Shown here: piece after piece, positions 61,679 through 64,000 of the stretch | Layout: each line of letters begins with the position of its first letter | Numbering within the stretch: the stretch's first letter is position 1 | Assembly: GCA_039029315.1 (NCBI GenBank) | Contig: JBCCGK010000001.1 | Location: 124,001-188,000 of the forward strand | From: JBCCCJ01 sp039029315 | GTDB lineage: Bacteria > Bacteroidota > Bacteroidia > J057 | Reading direction: 5' to 3' | Length of the DNA: 64,000 nucleotides | Notes under the pieces: generated by a model | The model's database searches: none | What the model saw: only the letters and a program-made list of their open reading frames with translations | What the model was told of the DNA's origin: nothing | Position numbers and translations under genes: made by a program

Positions 61679-63112
61679 TTATTTTTTGGATTTACTCAGG
61701 AATTCATCATAAAACTCAACCCTGCTTCCCGTAGGCCATGGGAATTTGCTGTCTGGCAGCTCAGAGGCTTTGGGCAGGGAAACGCTTCTTTCCAACATGA
61801 GTGGCTTGAGGTAGGAAGGATCTTCAAAATGTTCATCAATCAAAACCTCAAACCAACCGTTTCCAAGTATCTCCACGTCTCCACCATTAGGATTATACAC
61901 TCCTACCTTTTCGCTGTTGGGATCTTTAAAGTACAAAATGGTGTGATAGTAGGTATTGGGATCGCGGGATTCAGGTTTATTACTGATAAATACAATGAAA
62001 CTATCACCAGGATCAAGTGCCTGGGCTTTGCTTGTGAGTTCTTGTTGGGACCGGATTTTCTTCCAGGAATTCAGATTTTCATAGCCAGAAATGGTGGCGG
62101 CATCCACAATCTCGGTATCTGTTCGATATCCCGCATTCTCGTCTTCCTGGCCTACCTCTCTGGGACTAACCGGGTTTGCACGACTATAGTCCTGGGGATT
62201 ATAGGTATAGATATACAACCAGTGGGCCAGATAGGCAAAATCTTCTTTGGTGAGATGAGAAAAATTGCCTCTCCCTTTGCTTTTCATCCCTCTGGCGATC
62301 TCGCGCATCACATATTTCACCTGATCCGTTGCAATGGTATGAATAAAAGGAGGAAATAGCTCGGATGTCAATTTGGCTTTAATTTTTAACAGCAAATGTT
62401 TACCCAGGCTTAAGACAGCTTCAGGGCCCTTGAGAATGGCGGAAGCCATCACCGATTGTGCTCCACAACGATAGTAATCTGACTCTTCTCCTGCTGCTGG
62501 CAAGCCTGGTGGAATTCGGGTGATCTCCTTTTCCTTCTGGCTCAATCCCTGAAGAATACTCAAAGCATCCCAGGAGCCATCTTTGTTGAAATTGATTTTG
62601 TGGCCATCATCCATTTGTCGTATCCACTGGCCCAATTCCTCCAGATCTGTAGTCTTCAGTGTCGATGATCCCCCTGCTCTCGCTCCTCCCTGGATGCCAT
62701 AATGGATATTTCGGAAAATATCACGGATTTGGATAAAGCTGCGGGAACCAGAAGCTGAACCTTTTTTTCCATCGTGATTTTCTTTAATTTTTTTGAGAAG
62801 GTTTCTGCAAACATTCATCACAATCCGGGGACCATACAGGATGGCCGTCCTCAGAATGACTGGAGGGCTACTCATGTTGCGGAGGATGTTTTTTCCATCC
62901 CAGGTTCCGTCTTTGTTGAAGGGGACCCAGTACATGCGTTTCCGGGGTTTTCGCTGGCGTTGGAGAGGGATTTGCGGAGTGGAGGCCTTGAGCTGGAAGG
63001 CTGGCGGCTGGAGGGAGGCATGAGCTGATTGGGTGCGAGGGAAAGCTTGTCGAGACTGTGTGGCGGCAGCCTGACGCTTTGAAGAGTAGGGATGGTGGGT
63101 GCTGTGAGTCAT
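61679..63112 (-). CDS. Cargo-type protein with duplicated papain-like domain
   Basis: A 477-residue protein without signal peptide. Residues 36-53 (PPAFQLKASTPQIPLQRQ) match the leader motif of the 1027-aa protein. Two copies of a domain follow: FNKDGTWDGKNIL at 65-77 and FNKDGSWDALSIL at 175-187, each continuing through an AIL(Y/K)GP...NLLKKI-type helix. Copy 2 has RCGAQSVMASAILKGP with Cys216; copy 1 has Ser81 there. His390 (TYYHTILYF) and Asn407 (VYNPNGG) downstream would complete a Cys-His-Asn papain-like triad. An effector peptidase or transglutaminase-like enzyme is plausible. Its ATG overlaps the preceding gene by ATGA. Confidence 0.65.
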   Translation of the reverse strand: MTHSTHHPYSSKRQAAATQSRQAFPRTQSAHASLQPPAFQLKASTPQIPLQRQRKPRKRMYWVPFNKDGTWDGKNILRNMSSPPVILRTAILYGPRIVMNVCRNLLKKIKENHDGKKGSASGSRSFIQIRDIFRNIHYGIQGGARAGGSSTLKTTDLEELGQWIRQMDDGHKINFNKDGSWDALSILQGLSQKEKEITRIPPGLPAAGEESDYYRCGAQSVMASAILKGPEAVLSLGKHLLLKIKAKLTSELFPPFIHTIATDQVKYVMREIARGMKSKGRGNFSHLTKEDFAYLAHWLYIYTYNPQDYSRANPVSPREVGQEDENAGYRTDTEIVDAATISGYENLNSWKKIRSQQELTSKAQALDPGDSFIVFISNKPESRDPNTYYHTILYFKDPNSEKVGVYNPNGGDVEILGNGWFEVLIDEHFEDPSYLKPLMLERSVSLPKASELPDSKFPWPTGSRVEFYDEFLSKSKK

Positions 63113-64000
63113 GAGTAAGTTTTTTCATTAGGCAATCGATAAGGGCCGGGATTCCAGGCAGACTCTTTTTTCTGAACTGATCGCAATTGAAATGGCTGGG
63201 AAGGGTTCTTTTTCTGCTGAATAGGAGTTGAGGATTGGGGATTCGGTGACAGTTGGATACTACTTCCAGCAGAAGATCCTGATCCACTACTTGCTCCTTG
63301 TGACTTGCGACGAAGGATCATCAGAGCTGCGTGATGTAATTCTTCAGTTGTAAAATTACTTAGTCTTCGGTGGGTAAATTGCTCTGTAGGAGCAAGCTTA
63401 GATTTTGGTTTGACATTGGAAGCTGTAAAAACAGAATAACTGGATTTTTGTTTTGATCGTGGACGCATCTTGATTTTTTGGGGAGAGAAGGAATGTATTC
63501 TTTCTGACCCATCAGGATGTCGAATTGAGAGAGAAATCCCAAATTCGAATATTCGCTCAATACTCCATTCTACCTGTGTATGAACCTTACTAGCTGATCC
63601 TGATTTTGCTTCATAGGCTTGATGGATAAAGACAGAATCAGGTTCCTGATTCACCCATGTTACCTCAGCAATGACTCCATCAGTTAATTGCGCATTTTCA
63701 TTTAATCTCCCCTCTTCATCAGGAGCAGGACCAGAGACCTGATCTCCTCGATAGAAACCTACTTCCCCATTTTGTACTGACTCGATATCGATTGATTGTC
63801 TGAGTCCGATAAGATTTGTTAGCTCTTCAAACAGCTGACCTTTGATCTGTTCCAGGCTTAATTTCGCTAATATTCGATCAACAGCATCATGCCATAAGTT
63901 TTTGAATTTGCTCGTCAATGCTTCGTCCATCCCTAACCTGGTAGCGGGTCGATTCTGATCTACCATTACTGGTGTTCTGTGAGCGATGACATCAAAAGAA
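63109..64000 (-). CDS. Cargo-type protein with nuclease-like motif, 5' end outside the window
   Basis: The reading frame is open to the window edge (SFDVIAHRTPVMVDQNRP), so the start lies beyond 64000, unless the Met at 63966 is used. Counting from that Met, residues 94-121 contain LTDGVIAEV...YEAKSG, a D-x(n)-ExK pattern (D96, E119, K121) like PD-(D/E)xK nucleases. Residues 237-267 hold two leader-like segments, IQLSPNPQSSTPIQQKK and PFQLRSVQKK, here at the C-terminus rather than the N-terminus. Its stop overlaps the next gene by ATGA. Nuclease activity is inference from the motif. Confidence 0.55.
   Translation of the reverse strand, partial: SFDVIAHRTPVMVDQNRPATRLGMDEALTSKFKNLWHDAVDRILAKLSLEQIKGQLFEELTNLIGLRQSIDIESVQNGEVGFYRGDQVSGPAPDEEGRLNENAQLTDGVIAEVTWVNQEPDSVFIHQAYEAKSGSASKVHTQVEWSIERIFEFGISLSIRHPDGSERIHSFSPQKIKMRPRSKQKSSYSVFTASNVKPKSKLAPTEQFTHRRLSNFTTEELHHAALMILRRKSQGASSGSGSSAGSSIQLSPNPQSSTPIQQKKNPSQPFQLRSVQKKESAWNPGPYRLPNEKTYS

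Overview
The window looks like chromosomal DNA of a member of the Bacteroidota, most likely a Saprospiria-like or related marine or environmental lineage. The evidence is TAnnTTTG-type promoter boxes with an upstream TTG, type IX secretion C-terminal sorting domains (type A at 45.6 kb, type B at 60.3 kb), a Bacteroidota-style caa3/aa3 cytochrome oxidase operon, and many tight ATGA overlaps. The class assignment is inference; phylum level is secure.

Layout. 0-5.5 kb (+): tail of a cytochrome oxidase biogenesis operon: heme A synthase, heme O synthase, two subunit III proteins, subunit IV, a Sco-like protein that has lost its copper ligands, and a DUF420/CtaM-like protein. 5.5-7.6 kb: two unknown genes, a decayed KilA-N gene and a 25-bp tandem repeat. 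7.6-11.8 kb: tRNA modification genes (mtaB, trmD), then an Lrp/AsnC regulator lying between two small RNA genes. Each RNA has its own promoter and terminator, and each carries a tRNA acceptor/T-arm module with a non-canonical body. 11.7-20 kb (-): a Ser-rich unknown protein, a GH3/serine-hydrolase fusion, a broken lipoprotein gene, a two-gene EAD11/SH3-like membrane module, and a membrane protein/SRPBCC/ArsR operon behind a palindromic operator array.

20-30 kb: a 1027-aa protein with the Pro-Pro-x-Gln-Leu...Gln-Lys-Lys leader seen on Bacteroidota contractile-injection-system cargo, an orphan ABC membrane domain, a BNR/VPS10-like propeller protein, a pentapeptide-repeat membrane protein and a DUF6973-like lipoprotein. 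30-40 kb: ordinary accessory metabolism and regulation (YdeI-like, DUF2461, DoxX, AraC, DUF418, trehalase, class III aminotransferase, methyltransferase, lipoproteins). 40-44 kb: a CsgG-like operon with a surface lipoprotein. 44-51 kb: an ECF sigma/anti-sigma pair convergent with a TPR-CHAT protein whose catalytic His position is Val. 51-57.7 kb: a PSD1/DUF1501 pair and an exported Gfo/Idh/MocA oxidoreductase, typical of carbohydrate catabolism. 57.7-61.5 kb: an APC-Usp transporter and a type B T9SS protein. 61.7-64 kb (-): two overlapping genes sharing the cargo-type leader motif, one with a duplicated papain-like domain, the other with a nuclease-like D...ExK motif and truncated by the window edge.

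The points most worth following are the paired tRNA-like RNAs around the Lrp gene, the three tagged cargo-like proteins, the EAD11 membrane module, and the sigma/anti-sigma/CHAT locus. No CRISPR array, rRNA, canonical tRNA, insertion sequence or injection-system structural gene is visible. All family assignments come from reading motifs by eye; no database search was run.
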